Below, one piece after another: positions 34,553 to 43,841 of a stretch of DNA of 64,000 bases; the first letter of the stretch is position 1; every line of letters begins with the position of its first letter. Source of the stretch: Geosporobacter subterraneus DSM 17957 (GTDB lineage: Bacteria; Bacillota; Clostridia; Peptostreptococcales; Thermotaleaceae). The position numbers and the translations under genes were made by a program. The notes under the pieces were generated by a model. It was not told the origin of the DNA and searched no databases. It was given only the letters and a program-made list of their open reading frames with translations. The stretch lies in assembly GCF_900142145.1 (NCBI RefSeq), contig NZ_FQZV01000011.1, forward strand, positions 1 through 64,000, read 5' to 3'.

Positions 34553-36040
34553 CTAGTATTTTTTATCATTTTTTTTATTTTTATGTATTTTTGCCATATT
34601 CCACATAGAATCCAACTCTTGCAAAGTCATATCTTCCAGATTCTTTCCATTTTTCCGTGCCATTTCCTCAATGTACGCAAATCTTTGAATAAATTTCTCC
34701 GTAGTTCCCTTCAAAGCCAGCTCAGGATTGACTTTTAAGAATCTCGCCACATTTACTACAGCGAAAAGCAAATCGCCGAGTTCCTCCGTTATTTTGTCTG
34801 TTTCTGACGTATTATATACTTCCAGCAGCTCCTGCAATTCTTCCTGTATCTTTTCAATGGCATCCTCTACATGATGCCAATCAAACCCTACATCGGCTGC
34901 TTTTCCCTGCACCTTATAGCTTCGCATCAGTGCAGGTAGCTGTTTGGGCACTCTTTTTAAACCTTCTGTATGGCTCTTCTCATCCTTCTCTTTCCGTTTC
35001 ATCTCCTCCCAATTCTGTAATGCGGCTGTATCAGTATTTACACGGTAGGAGCCGAATACATGCGGATGTCTGTACACCAGCTTTTTGCAGATTCCCGTCA
35101 AAACATCTATCATGCTAAAATGACCTGACTCCTCTGCAATGCGTGCATGAAACACAATCTGCAGAAGCAAATCCCCCAGTTCTTCTACCATTAAATCTGA
35201 GTCTTCTTTCTCGATGGCTTCCAATACTTCGTAGGCTTCCTCAATCAAATACTGCTTTAGACTTTCATGGGTCTGCTTGCGATCCCAGGGACAGCCGTCT
35301 TTATTTCTTAATTTTGCCATAATATGAATCAAATTATTCATGGTATAGTATTTTTCTGCATTTTCTCCTAATTTAGGGATATATACACTGGTTAAATAAT
35401 CTATCCAATCAAAATGATCCATCTCATGGAGTCTGCAGTATTCTATATGTTCTATCTTCGGAATACCAGCTCCTCTTATGATGGTAATCGGCGTTTCATC
35501 AGGATAATAGTTCATTAAATTTAGCTTAATACCAGAAGCCACCGCTCTGCTATACACCTGCGTAATCAAAACATCCTCATCAGAGTTTGGAATCTGACTG
35601 TCTAGCTGCAGTCCGTCCACAATCTGCAAGCCTTGAACCGGATCCTTTTTCAGGGCGTTGAGCACAGCTTCAATAAAGCTGATTCCAGGAACAAAATCTA
35701 TGGCAGCACCCATTTCTTCTGCCCGCTGTATAAGCATCTGTACAGAATGCTCTGCCACAAAAGGACTCCCTGGCACGGCATAAATCAAGTCCCCCTCTTT
35801 AAGCATCTGAAAAATTCGATCAACGATTTTTCCGTAGACCTGATCAAAATCCGCCGCCTCTTCATAGAGATGATCAAAGCTCTCCATCTGAATGCCCATT
35901 GCTTTTAAATCCTCAACAACAGGATGTTTTTGGGTCCTTAGCAGGATTTTTTTCCCTTCCTTAAGCCGGTTTAATGCTTTCGTTGTAATATAATCCATAC
36001 TTCCAGGACCTAATCCTAATATGGTCAATTGATACTGCAT
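34553..36040 (-). CDS. yabN: Fused tetrapyrrole-methylase-like / MazG nucleotide pyrophosphohydrolase (YabN)
   Basis: About 495 residues. The N-terminal part (about 1-220) is a SAM-dependent methylase fold (LTILGLGPGSMDYIT, IYAVPGSPFVAEHSV) of unknown substrate. The C-terminal part has two MazG repeats that hydrolyse NTPs to NMPs: LRNKDGCPWDRKQTHESLKQYLIEEAYEV with EELGDLLLQIVFHA, and VGFDWHHVEDAIEKIQEEL with EELGDLLFAVVNVAR. The ATG at 36040 follows AAGGTG. Its place before hup and rqcP matches B. subtilis yabN-yabO. Confidence 0.95.
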   Translation of the reverse strand: MQYQLTILGLGPGSMDYITTKALNRLKEGKKILLRTQKHPVVEDLKAMGIQMESFDHLYEEAADFDQVYGKIVDRIFQMLKEGDLIYAVPGSPFVAEHSVQMLIQRAEEMGAAIDFVPGISFIEAVLNALKKDPVQGLQIVDGLQLDSQIPNSDEDVLITQVYSRAVASGIKLNLMNYYPDETPITIIRGAGIPKIEHIEYCRLHEMDHFDWIDYLTSVYIPKLGENAEKYYTMNNLIHIMAKLRNKDGCPWDRKQTHESLKQYLIEEAYEVLEAIEKEDSDLMVEELGDLLLQIVFHARIAEESGHFSMIDVLTGICKKLVYRHPHVFGSYRVNTDTAALQNWEEMKRKEKDEKSHTEGLKRVPKQLPALMRSYKVQGKAADVGFDWHHVEDAIEKIQEELQELLEVYNTSETDKITEELGDLLFAVVNVARFLKVNPELALKGTTEKFIQRFAYIEEMARKNGKNLEDMTLQELDSMWNMAKIHKNKKNDKKY

Positions 36041-36072
36041 CAAAATCACCTTCTTTTTTAAACTTCTTCCTA

Positions 36073-37680
36073 TTATTTCCGCAGCAATCCAAAAATACGC
36101 AACAGTTTAACCAGCTTTCTTCCTCCCGGCATCAAATCAAAGTCTGCGGCGGTAATACCCCCGGTAGCCAACAGCATGAATCCATAGATCAGCGCACCTA
36201 TGCCGATGGCTGTCACTGCCGTCGTACGATTGCCCAGTATATCTACAAATTGACTGTAAATCAGAAGAACCGCTACAGACATAGAAGTAATTGCAATGAG
36301 TGGTTTAATTACAAATTGCACCACATCAAACTTGGTTTTTGTTAACCTTCTTACAGCTAAAAAGTTTAGGACCGCTGCAACCCCATAGGCCATGACCGTT
36401 CCAAAAGCTGCACCCTTTATATTAATCGAAGGAATACCTGTAAGAAAATAGGTCAAAATAACCTTTACCACCGCACCAATGAATAAATTGCATACGGGCA
36501 CTGTAGGCCTGCCTAAGCCTTGCAAAATACCTGTAAAGGTTTGTACCAAGGTTAGGAAGATAACCCCTACTGCCAAAACCGCTAAAGGAGCTGCCGCACT
36601 AGCAGCACTTTCAGGTTTTAAAGGATATAACAAAAGCATAATTGGTTTGGATAGGGCTACTAATCCCGCTGCAGCAGGCAGGCCGATCAGCAAGGCTACT
36701 CTGGTTCCTGTTTGTATGGTGTTTTGTATCTGCAATCTGTCTCTTCTTTGGTTGGCCTCAGAGATAGCCGGTACTAAACTCATTGCTAATGCTACCGTTA
36801 GAATCTGAGGGAGATTAATAATCGTCATGGCCATACCCGTCAGCTGTCCATACATGTCGTTAGCCTGTTCATAGGTAAAGCCGATGGTTTGGAGCCTTCT
36901 TACTACGATTGCCACATCAATCATATTCATGGTTGGGATGATTGCCGCCCCCACCGTAATTGGTACTGCTATGGTCAATAATCTATAAATAATTTTTCCC
37001 CATGAATCCTGTTTATGGGCAGGAGCCCCCTTAAGTTCACAGAGTATGCTGCTTCTCCTGCGGAAGTAAATAATGATAATGGTTACAGCCCCCATAATCC
37101 CCCCGGCAGCTGCGCCGAAGGAAGCCCCGGCAGCAGAGATCTCCAACCCCCTGTCCAAGAGCAAAATGGCCAAACTGAGTCCAACCACAACCCGGGCAAA
37201 TTGTTCCATTACCTGTGAAACAGCTGTTGGCGTCATATCCTGACGTCCTTGGAAAAAGCCTCTGAAGGCAGACATCACCGGCACAAAAAGAAGGGCAGGT
37301 GCAATGGCTACCATAGAATAGTAGGCTCCTGGACTCTTAATCAGGTTAACGATGATTTTTGCACCAAAAAATAGTATGGATGAGGTAATAATTCCTGTTA
37401 TAAACAGTAGAATAAAGGATACTTTAAATACCTTGAAAGCCCCATGTCTATCTCCAACTGCATTTTTTTCGGAAACAAGTTTTGAGATGGCAGTGGGAAT
37501 ACCCGCTGTAGAAACCGTCAGCAGCAATACATAGATCGGATAAGCCGCCTGATAATACCCAAAGCCTGTGGCACCAATAATATTTCCTAAGGGAATTCTG
37601 AAAAAAGCACCCATGATTTTTACGATCATTCCTGCGATACCTAATATGACTGCACCCTTTAAAAATGACTTATTACTCAT
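36073..37680 (-). CDS. spoVB: Stage V sporulation protein B (MOP-superfamily flippase)
   Basis: About 535 residues with about fourteen membrane helices, MATE/MOP polysaccharide transporter fold. SpoVB probably moves lipid-linked precursors for the spore cortex. Signatures are AVILGIAGMIVKIMGAFFRI, GYYQAAYPIYVLLLTVSTAG, FFQGRQDMTPTAVSQVMEQF and TFTGILQGLGRPTVPVCNLF. The ATG at 37680 follows GGAGG. It lies 32 bases before yabN, in the same transcript. Confidence 0.94.
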   Translation of the reverse strand: MSNKSFLKGAVILGIAGMIVKIMGAFFRIPLGNIIGATGFGYYQAAYPIYVLLLTVSTAGIPTAISKLVSEKNAVGDRHGAFKVFKVSFILLFITGIITSSILFFGAKIIVNLIKSPGAYYSMVAIAPALLFVPVMSAFRGFFQGRQDMTPTAVSQVMEQFARVVVGLSLAILLLDRGLEISAAGASFGAAAGGIMGAVTIIIIYFRRRSSILCELKGAPAHKQDSWGKIIYRLLTIAVPITVGAAIIPTMNMIDVAIVVRRLQTIGFTYEQANDMYGQLTGMAMTIINLPQILTVALAMSLVPAISEANQRRDRLQIQNTIQTGTRVALLIGLPAAAGLVALSKPIMLLLYPLKPESAASAAAPLAVLAVGVIFLTLVQTFTGILQGLGRPTVPVCNLFIGAVVKVILTYFLTGIPSINIKGAAFGTVMAYGVAAVLNFLAVRRLTKTKFDVVQFVIKPLIAITSMSVAVLLIYSQFVDILGNRTTAVTAIGIGALIYGFMLLATGGITAADFDLMPGGRKLVKLLRIFGLLRK

Positions 37681-37799
37681 TCCTTTTCCTCCACTCACAA
37701 GTCTACTGAAAATATAACTATTAAAACCAAATCTATTATACCAGAAATCAGGAATCCTTGTTATAGGGAAATCCAGTTAAACTGATTGGACGAGTAAAT

Positions 37800-37824
37800 A
37801 AAAAGTAGTAGCGAAGTGCTACTA
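37800..37824 (-). terminator. Terminator after spoVT
   Basis: Stem GTAGTAGC/GCTACTAC with loop ACTTC, then TTTTTATTT on the minus strand. Confidence 0.9.
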
Positions 37825-37852
37825 CATCATTATGTATTATTCCCTTGTATAT

Positions 37853-38404
37853 CTATTGCTCCATTTGTTTCCCTAAAAAGCTGGCTGCAGTCTCTGCCAC
37901 CTTTAATTCCAGCTCGGTCATAGGCTTTGCCGGATCCTTGGATACAAGCAAAACAGCACCAATAGGATCCCCCTGTGTAATAATTGGCGCGATTACTTGA
38001 GAAGTATATTTCCGCTCTTCCCCTTCATCGGCTGCCAAGGGAGTAGTCCTTTCTTTTTCTGTGATAATCAATGCTTTTTTGTCTTCCATTGTCTTTTCCA
38101 ATGCTTTACTGACACGTTTGTCCAAATATTCCTTTTTAGACCCTCCCGCAACAGCAATGATTGTATCTCTATCGGCAATCACAGCCATATGGCCAAGGGC
38201 ATCGTTTAAGGATTCGGCATATTCAGTAGCAAACTCTGTTAATTCTCCGATCGGTGAGTATTTCTTTAAAATCACTTCGCCTTCTCGATCCGTAAATATT
38301 TCCAAAGGGTCCCCTTCTCTTATTCTTAGTGTACGTCTTATTTCCTTGGGAATTACAACTCTGCCTAAATCGTCAATTCTTCTAACAATGCCTGTCGCTT
38401 TCAC
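37853..38404 (-). CDS. spoVT: Stage V sporulation protein T (transcriptional regulator)
   Basis: A forespore regulator of sigma-G genes. 183 residues: N-terminal AbrB-type swapped-hairpin DNA-binding domain (MKATGIVRRIDDLGRVVIPK, IREGDPLEIFTDREGEVILK) and a C-terminal GAF domain (about 55-180). The GTG start follows TTTAGGAGG. A sigma-G promoter is expected; TGTATA and AAATAAT 17 bases apart at about 38450-38485 is a possible one (weak). Confidence 0.96.
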   Translation of the reverse strand: MKATGIVRRIDDLGRVVIPKEIRRTLRIREGDPLEIFTDREGEVILKKYSPIGELTEFATEYAESLNDALGHMAVIADRDTIIAVAGGSKKEYLDKRVSKALEKTMEDKKALIITEKERTTPLAADEGEERKYTSQVIAPIITQGDPIGAVLLVSKDPAKPMTELELKVAETAASFLGKQMEQ

Positions 38405-38535
38405 TTGATTTCCCTCCTAAATTTCCTTAATTTAGACTGTACCTCGTAAGCTTATTATTTTACTAGGATGCGTTTTTTATACATCTATGGGAATTTTTCT
38501 GTTCTTGTGGCATTTTATTACGGACACTAAATAAT

Positions 38536-38573
38536 AAAAGCTCTCCCTTTCTACTGGCATTGGGAGAGCTTTT
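38536..38573 (-). terminator. Terminator after the PrsA-like gene
   Basis: A perfect 12-bp stem AAAAGCTCTCCC/GGGAGAGCTTTT on the minus strand with a weak ATTATTT tail. Confidence 0.8.
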
Positions 38574-38576
38574 GTC

Positions 38577-39524
38577 CTACTGGATTTTATCCATATATCT
38601 TTCAATTTTGGCTTCTTTTGTTAACTTATCGATTATATAATCTATTTTGGCCACACCCTTCAATTCCTCTTTCATATTTTGAATATCCAATACTTCAATA
38701 ATATGATAACCAAACTGCGTTTTTACGGGATCACTTACCTGTCCTACAGGCAGAGAGAAGGCCATTTCTTCAAACTCCTTCACCATGATGCCCTTAGGAA
38801 AGAAACCTAAATCTCCACCCTGCACAGCAGACCCCGTATCCTTGGAGTACTGTTTTGCTAACTCAGCAAAATTCTCACCCTTACGGATTCTATTTGCTAA
38901 GTCTTTTGCTTCCTCTTCATTTTCTACTAAAATGTGTCTTGCTCTTACCTGAATTTGATAATCTACATATTTCTCATTGTTTTCAGCGATATATTTCTCA
39001 ATATCCTCGTCCGCTACGATTGCATTTTTCCCGGCATCCTCAACAAACTTTTCCATATAGGCACTGGATAGGAAAAATTCCCGGATGAAGGCTTCATCAA
39101 TTTGATTCTCTTCATAGTATTTTTTCTTTTCCGGTTGGGTATTTAGTCGCTCAATCTGCTTTTGATATTCTGCATCAATAGCAGCTTCATCAATTTGGAT
39201 GTTTTGCTTTTCCACATATTGCTTCAATAATTCATCTCGAATCAATCTTTCTACTAGGTTTTCCTGTACTACTTGGAGAAAGGTTTTTTTGTCTTGGTAA
39301 ATCTGACTCCATATTTTATCTCCATAGGATGCTTCTAACTCATATTTAATCATCGCAAAATTCTTTCGATATTTCTCGTAGCTGATGGGTGTATCATTTA
39401 CCTTTGCTACTACATCCCCGTCCTTGGTGTTTCCTCCCCTAGACTGACAGCCCCCTAGGAAAACCGTTAAAACAGTCAATGCAATAATCAGCAGCAATAG
39501 GCTTCTATTTCTCTTTAAGTTCAC
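38577..39524 (-). CDS. prsA: Foldase lipoprotein, PrsA/parvulin-type peptidyl-prolyl isomerase
   Basis: Helps fold exported proteins on the outer face of the membrane. 315 residues: lipoprotein signal with lipobox LGGC (Cys26), SurA-like N-terminal chaperone region (about 40-185), parvulin domain (about 192-285, [54 protein letters not shown]) and a C-terminal helix. Clostridia often have it between mfd and spoVT, as here. Confidence 0.92.
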   Translation of the reverse strand: MNLKRNRSLLLLIIALTVLTVFLGGCQSRGGNTKDGDVVAKVNDTPISYEKYRKNFAMIKYELEASYGDKIWSQIYQDKKTFLQVVQENLVERLIRDELLKQYVEKQNIQIDEAAIDAEYQKQIERLNTQPEKKKYYEENQIDEAFIREFFLSSAYMEKFVEDAGKNAIVADEDIEKYIAENNEKYVDYQIQVRARHILVENEEEAKDLANRIRKGENFAELAKQYSKDTGSAVQGGDLGFFPKGIMVKEFEEMAFSLPVGQVSDPVKTQFGYHIIEVLDIQNMKEELKGVAKIDYIIDKLTKEAKIERYMDKIQ

Positions 39525-39579
39525 GTGATCCTCTCCCTTTTTTCCTTTTCTTTGCTCTTATTTTCCATTATATAAGAAT

Positions 39580-42500
39580 TTATTTTCCATGGAAACCACT
39601 AATTTTTTCTAAGAGCCTTTGTATTTCCTTAAGTCTTAAGTTATGGGACTGATATTTTAGTTGTATTGAAGGGCTTATCCCAGCATGGAGAAGCATCCGG
39701 TTTCCGTATTCATCAAGCATTTCTGCGATCATTTCAGGTTTTATACGACGGGCTTCATCAAATTGAAGTTTTACATGGGTTTCACTTTCAGATACCTGGA
39801 TTACACCGCAGCTTTGGGCTAAGGTCTTAATGTAGGCAATCATGATAAGATTCTGCACCTCCTCCGGGATACTGCCAAACCGATCCTCCAGCTCTTCCTC
39901 GATATCATATACATCCTGTTTAGCCCGTATAGATGCAATCTTTTTATAAGCTTCCAGCTTATAGTTCTCATTTTCTATAAAGTTCTCTGGTATAAAGGCA
40001 TTTACATTGATTTCAATGGTAGTATCCACAGTCTTTAGTACTTCCTCACCCTTCATCTCATGGATCGTATCTTCCAGCAGCTTGCAATACAGGTCATAGC
40101 CAATGGCTGCCATGTGTCCGTGCTGCTCTGCCCCAAGAAGGTTTCCGGCTCCCCGGATTTCCAGATCCCGCATAGCAATCTTAAAGCCTGATCCAAACTC
40201 GGTAAATTCTTTGATGGCTTTAAGTCTTTTCTCTGCCACTTCTGTGAGTACCTTGTCCTTCTGGTAGGTAAGATAGCTATAGGCCATCCGATCAGAACGT
40301 CCTACCCTTCCTCTCAACTGGTACAGCTGTGACAAGCCCATTTTGTCGGCATCATAAATAACAATGGTATTTACATTGGCAATATCCAGCCCTGTTTCGA
40401 TAATGGTAGTACAAAGCAGTACATCATACTCTCCTGCCAGGAAATCAATCATTACATTTTCCAGCTCCCGCTCGCTCATCTGTCCATGGGCTACAGCCAG
40501 CTTCATTTCAGGAATAAGTTTTCTCAGCTTTCCAGCCATTTGCTGGATGCCCTTTACCCTGTTAAATACAAAATAAACCTGCCCGCCGCGGCTGATCTCT
40601 CGTAGGATGGCGTCCCGTATCATCTCCTCCTGATACTCTAAAACATAGGTTTGTACCGGATACCTTTCTTCCGGAGGTTCCTCAATCACGCTCATATCCC
40701 TTAAACCAATCAGAGACATGTGCAAGGTTCTAGGGATAGGAGTTGCTGTTAAAGTCAAAACATCTACATTTTTTCGAATTTGCTTTAATGCCTCTTTGTG
40801 CTTTACACCAAACCGCTGCTCTTCATCAATAATCAGCAGACCCAGATCCTTAAATTGTATATCCTTTGACAGGATTCTATGGGTCCCGATCACAATATCA
40901 ATATTGCCTACGCGCAGACTCTCTACTATGTGATCCTGTTGAGCCTCCGTACGGAAGCGGCTCAGCATCTCTACTGAAACCGGAAACTGGCTGAATCGTT
41001 GCACGAAAGTATTATAGTGCTGCTGGGCCAATATGGTAGTAGGCACCAGAAAGGCTACCTGTTTGCCTTCCATGACACATTTGAAAGCTGCCCGGATGGC
41101 GACCTCCGTCTTTCCATAGCCAACGTCACCACACAGCAGGCGGTCCATAGGAGCAGGCTTTTCCATGTCACTCTTCACTTCCCGTATACATCGAAGCTGA
41201 TCCTGAGTTTCTTCAAAGGGAAACATATCCTCAAACTGTATTTGCCAGGGAGTATCCTTTGAAAAACTATGCCCCACTAAGGTCTGCCTTGCGGCGTATA
41301 GGGCAATCAAATCTCTGGCCATATCCTCGATCGCACCCTTAACCCTGGCCTTTGTTTTTTTCCACTCTACCCCCCCAAGTCTATTGAGCTTCGGTGTGCC
41401 GTCATCAGCGCCAATATATTTCTGTACCAAATCCATTTGCTCAATGGGTACATAGAGCAAATCCCCATCGCCATACTTTATTTTTAAATAATCTTTTTTT
41501 GCACCCTGTACCTTTAACTGTTCTATTCCTACATACTTTCCGATCCCGTGGTTTTCATGAACAACATAATCCCCAATACTAAGGTCCATAAAAGATTTTA
41601 TAGGTCTTGCATCTTTCCGCTTTGTGGCTAACTTCTTCTTTTTAGATACACCGAAAATTTCACTGTCGGTAATGGTAATAAATTTATCTGCATAGTACTC
41701 AAAGCCCTTCGTAAGACTTCCTTCCAGAATGATGATCTGGCCTGGCAGCAGAACTTCCTCTCCCACCCCCAATCGGATGCCCTCAACTCCTAAATCCACC
41801 AGGCTTTCTAACAACCTTTTTTTCCTGTCCTCCGTACCGCAAAGCAGAATGATCTTATAGGCACGAGTTTTTAAAGTTTTGACCTCTTCCGCTAAAAGAT
41901 CGATCTTTCCATGAAAAGTCTGGGTCATCCGTGTAGAAAAATTCACTATGGTCTTGGGCTGAAAGTCTGGGTTGTCCTTCGGCAGGCTGCTCAGCACAAA
42001 GCATTGTTTCTTCTCTATGCTCCCGAGGATTTCCTCATAATCCGCCAGGAGGCTTCCCTGTTCCGGCAGCACTTCCCCTTTTTCTAACAAACCTTTGAAA
42101 GCTTCCTGAAATTCACTCGCCTTATTTTGAGCCTTTTCCCTTATACGGGAGGGCTCATCTATAAAGATAAATGCATTTTCCTGAAGATAATCTGTGAGCA
42201 GCTGTGTCTCTTCAAAAAGAAAATCCATATAGTTTTCAATTCCCTTTGGCAGCCCTCCGTTTTCTAGCAGTTCAATGACTTCCCCCACTTTTTCTCCCAG
42301 TCTGCGGCCCTGCTCCCCCTTCATTTTTTTCAAGGCTCCCTGCAATGTGTGCTTCAGCTTATGAATCCCCCGTTCTCTAATACTATCCTTTACGAGGATC
42401 TCCTGGACAGGGGTGATGACTACCTCTCTGACTTTCTCTACTGAAAGCTGATTTTCTAAATCAAATAATCGGATGGAATCTACTTCCTCATCAAAAAACT

Positions 42501-43083
42501 CAATTCGATAAGGCATATCCGATAAAACAGGATAGAAATCAACGATTCCTCCACGAATGCTAAACTGTCCCTTCGCCTCTACTCTAGTGACCCGCTCGTA
42601 ACCCAATTGGGTAAAAGCCTTAAGCAGTTGATCCATAGGTAAAGACTCACCGTATCGGATACGGATTATCTGTTCTTGGAAAAGCTTCTTAGGCATCAGT
42701 CGATTCATGATACTTTCTACAGAGGCTGCTACAATACAGGAATCCCCACAGGCTACCTTATTGAGGGTTTTGATTCGATCCTCTAAAAGCTGGTGACTAT
42801 GGGCGTCAATGTGATAAAACACAGTCTCCACCGCAGGGAAAAAGCAAGCCTTTTCTCCTATAAAAAACTTTAAATCCTCGTATATTTTTTTTGCCTTTAT
42901 CTCTTGATCCACAATGATAAGACACTGCCGTCCATGGATTTGGCTCAGGGAGAAAGCCATATGAGGAATCTGAGCATCAATCAGTCCATGAATCGTAGCA
43001 GGAGACCATTGTTTTTCAATCGTCATATGGAGTTGATGATATTCCTGAAAATTTTTGACTGCCTCTAAAAATATTTTTTGCAA
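39580..43083 (-). CDS. mfd: Transcription-repair coupling factor
   Basis: Removes RNA polymerase stalled at DNA lesions and recruits UvrA. 1167 residues from a TTG start, a normal length. In order: UvrB-like N-terminal domains (HMAFSLSQIHGRQCLIIV), the CarD-like RNA polymerase interaction domain (GDYVVHENHGIGKYVGIEQL, about 505-525), the translocase (Walker A LLCGDVGYGKTEVA, IIDEEQRFGVKHKE, TATPIPRTLHMSL, TTIIETGLDIANVNTIV, QLRGRVGRSDRMAYSYL) and the TRCF C-terminal regulatory domain. Lies between pth and prsA, as in many Firmicutes. Confidence 0.98.
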   Translation of the reverse strand: MQKIFLEAVKNFQEYHQLHMTIEKQWSPATIHGLIDAQIPHMAFSLSQIHGRQCLIIVDQEIKAKKIYEDLKFFIGEKACFFPAVETVFYHIDAHSHQLLEDRIKTLNKVACGDSCIVAASVESIMNRLMPKKLFQEQIIRIRYGESLPMDQLLKAFTQLGYERVTRVEAKGQFSIRGGIVDFYPVLSDMPYRIEFFDEEVDSIRLFDLENQLSVEKVREVVITPVQEILVKDSIRERGIHKLKHTLQGALKKMKGEQGRRLGEKVGEVIELLENGGLPKGIENYMDFLFEETQLLTDYLQENAFIFIDEPSRIREKAQNKASEFQEAFKGLLEKGEVLPEQGSLLADYEEILGSIEKKQCFVLSSLPKDNPDFQPKTIVNFSTRMTQTFHGKIDLLAEEVKTLKTRAYKIILLCGTEDRKKRLLESLVDLGVEGIRLGVGEEVLLPGQIIILEGSLTKGFEYYADKFITITDSEIFGVSKKKKLATKRKDARPIKSFMDLSIGDYVVHENHGIGKYVGIEQLKVQGAKKDYLKIKYGDGDLLYVPIEQMDLVQKYIGADDGTPKLNRLGGVEWKKTKARVKGAIEDMARDLIALYAARQTLVGHSFSKDTPWQIQFEDMFPFEETQDQLRCIREVKSDMEKPAPMDRLLCGDVGYGKTEVAIRAAFKCVMEGKQVAFLVPTTILAQQHYNTFVQRFSQFPVSVEMLSRFRTEAQQDHIVESLRVGNIDIVIGTHRILSKDIQFKDLGLLIIDEEQRFGVKHKEALKQIRKNVDVLTLTATPIPRTLHMSLIGLRDMSVIEEPPEERYPVQTYVLEYQEEMIRDAILREISRGGQVYFVFNRVKGIQQMAGKLRKLIPEMKLAVAHGQMSERELENVMIDFLAGEYDVLLCTTIIETGLDIANVNTIVIYDADKMGLSQLYQLRGRVGRSDRMAYSYLTYQKDKVLTEVAEKRLKAIKEFTEFGSGFKIAMRDLEIRGAGNLLGAEQHGHMAAIGYDLYCKLLEDTIHEMKGEEVLKTVDTTIEINVNAFIPENFIENENYKLEAYKKIASIRAKQDVYDIEEELEDRFGSIPEEVQNLIMIAYIKTLAQSCGVIQVSESETHVKLQFDEARRIKPEMIAEMLDEYGNRMLLHAGISPSIQLKYQSHNLRLKEIQRLLEKISGFHGK

Positions 43084-43176
43084 GTCCTTTCACTTCCCCT
43101 TATCTCTGCGCAAACAGTCCTAGCCCAGGTTCTATTACCTGGGCCATCCCTCTGCATCTATAATATCATTTTATGC

Positions 43177-43734
43177 CTATTTATTATATTGATTCATTGC
43201 TGTTTGAATATCCTGTTTTACAAACACTTCTACAGCCTCAGCCGCATCCCTTAGAGCAATAGACACCAGCTCCCGCTCCTCTTTTACCAGACGTCCCAGC
43301 ACGTAGTCTGCTAAATCGCCAAACCGGGGCTTTCCAATACCAATACGGACTCTCGGGAAATCATCGGTTTGTATTTCATAGATAATGGACCGCATGCCGT
43401 TATGGGTCCCTGCACTTCCCTTGGCGCGGATCCTTAATTTCCCGGTTTCAATATCTATATCATCATAGACAACAATAATTTGCTGTGAATCCAGTTTGTA
43501 AAAATTCATGATCTCTAATAAGCTCTGTCCACTTAAATTCATATAGGTTTGGGGCTTCACCAGCAGCACCTTCTGATTTCCAATAAATCCTTCCCCCACC
43601 AATGCCTTAAATTTAATTTTATTTACTGGAATTTGATTTCGGCTGGATAAAAGATCAATGACCTCAAAGCCCACATTATGCCGTGTCCCTTCATACTGTC
43701 TGCCGGGATTGCCCAGCCCAACGATTACAATCAT
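43177..43734 (-). CDS. pth: Peptidyl-tRNA hydrolase
   Basis: Frees tRNA from prematurely released peptidyl-tRNA. About 185 residues. Catalytic His in TRHNVGFEV, plus VGLGNPGRQYEGT, LVKPQTYMNLSG, VVYDDIDIETGKLR and GSAGTHNGMRSI. The ATG at 43734 follows AAAGGATG; an ATG three codons upstream overlaps it. It precedes mfd, as usual. Confidence 0.97.
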   Translation of the reverse strand: MIVIVGLGNPGRQYEGTRHNVGFEVIDLLSSRNQIPVNKIKFKALVGEGFIGNQKVLLVKPQTYMNLSGQSLLEIMNFYKLDSQQIIVVYDDIDIETGKLRIRAKGSAGTHNGMRSIIYEIQTDDFPRVRIGIGKPRFGDLADYVLGRLVKEERELVSIALRDAAEAVEVFVKQDIQTAMNQYNK

Positions 43735-43810
43735 TTGGAACATCCTTTCTATATTTTGCAGTCATTCATTATTATACCACAACTCTGCTTTTACCGTACA
43801 AGGCATAAGA

Positions 43811-43833
43811 AAAAAAGCAACCCGAAGGCTGCT
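43811..43833 (-). terminator. Terminator after the chemoreceptor gene
   Basis: Stem AGCAGCC/GGTTGCT with UUCG tetraloop (one G-U pair) and seven T residues on the minus strand. Confidence 0.9.
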
Positions 43834-43841
43834 TCTCTGTC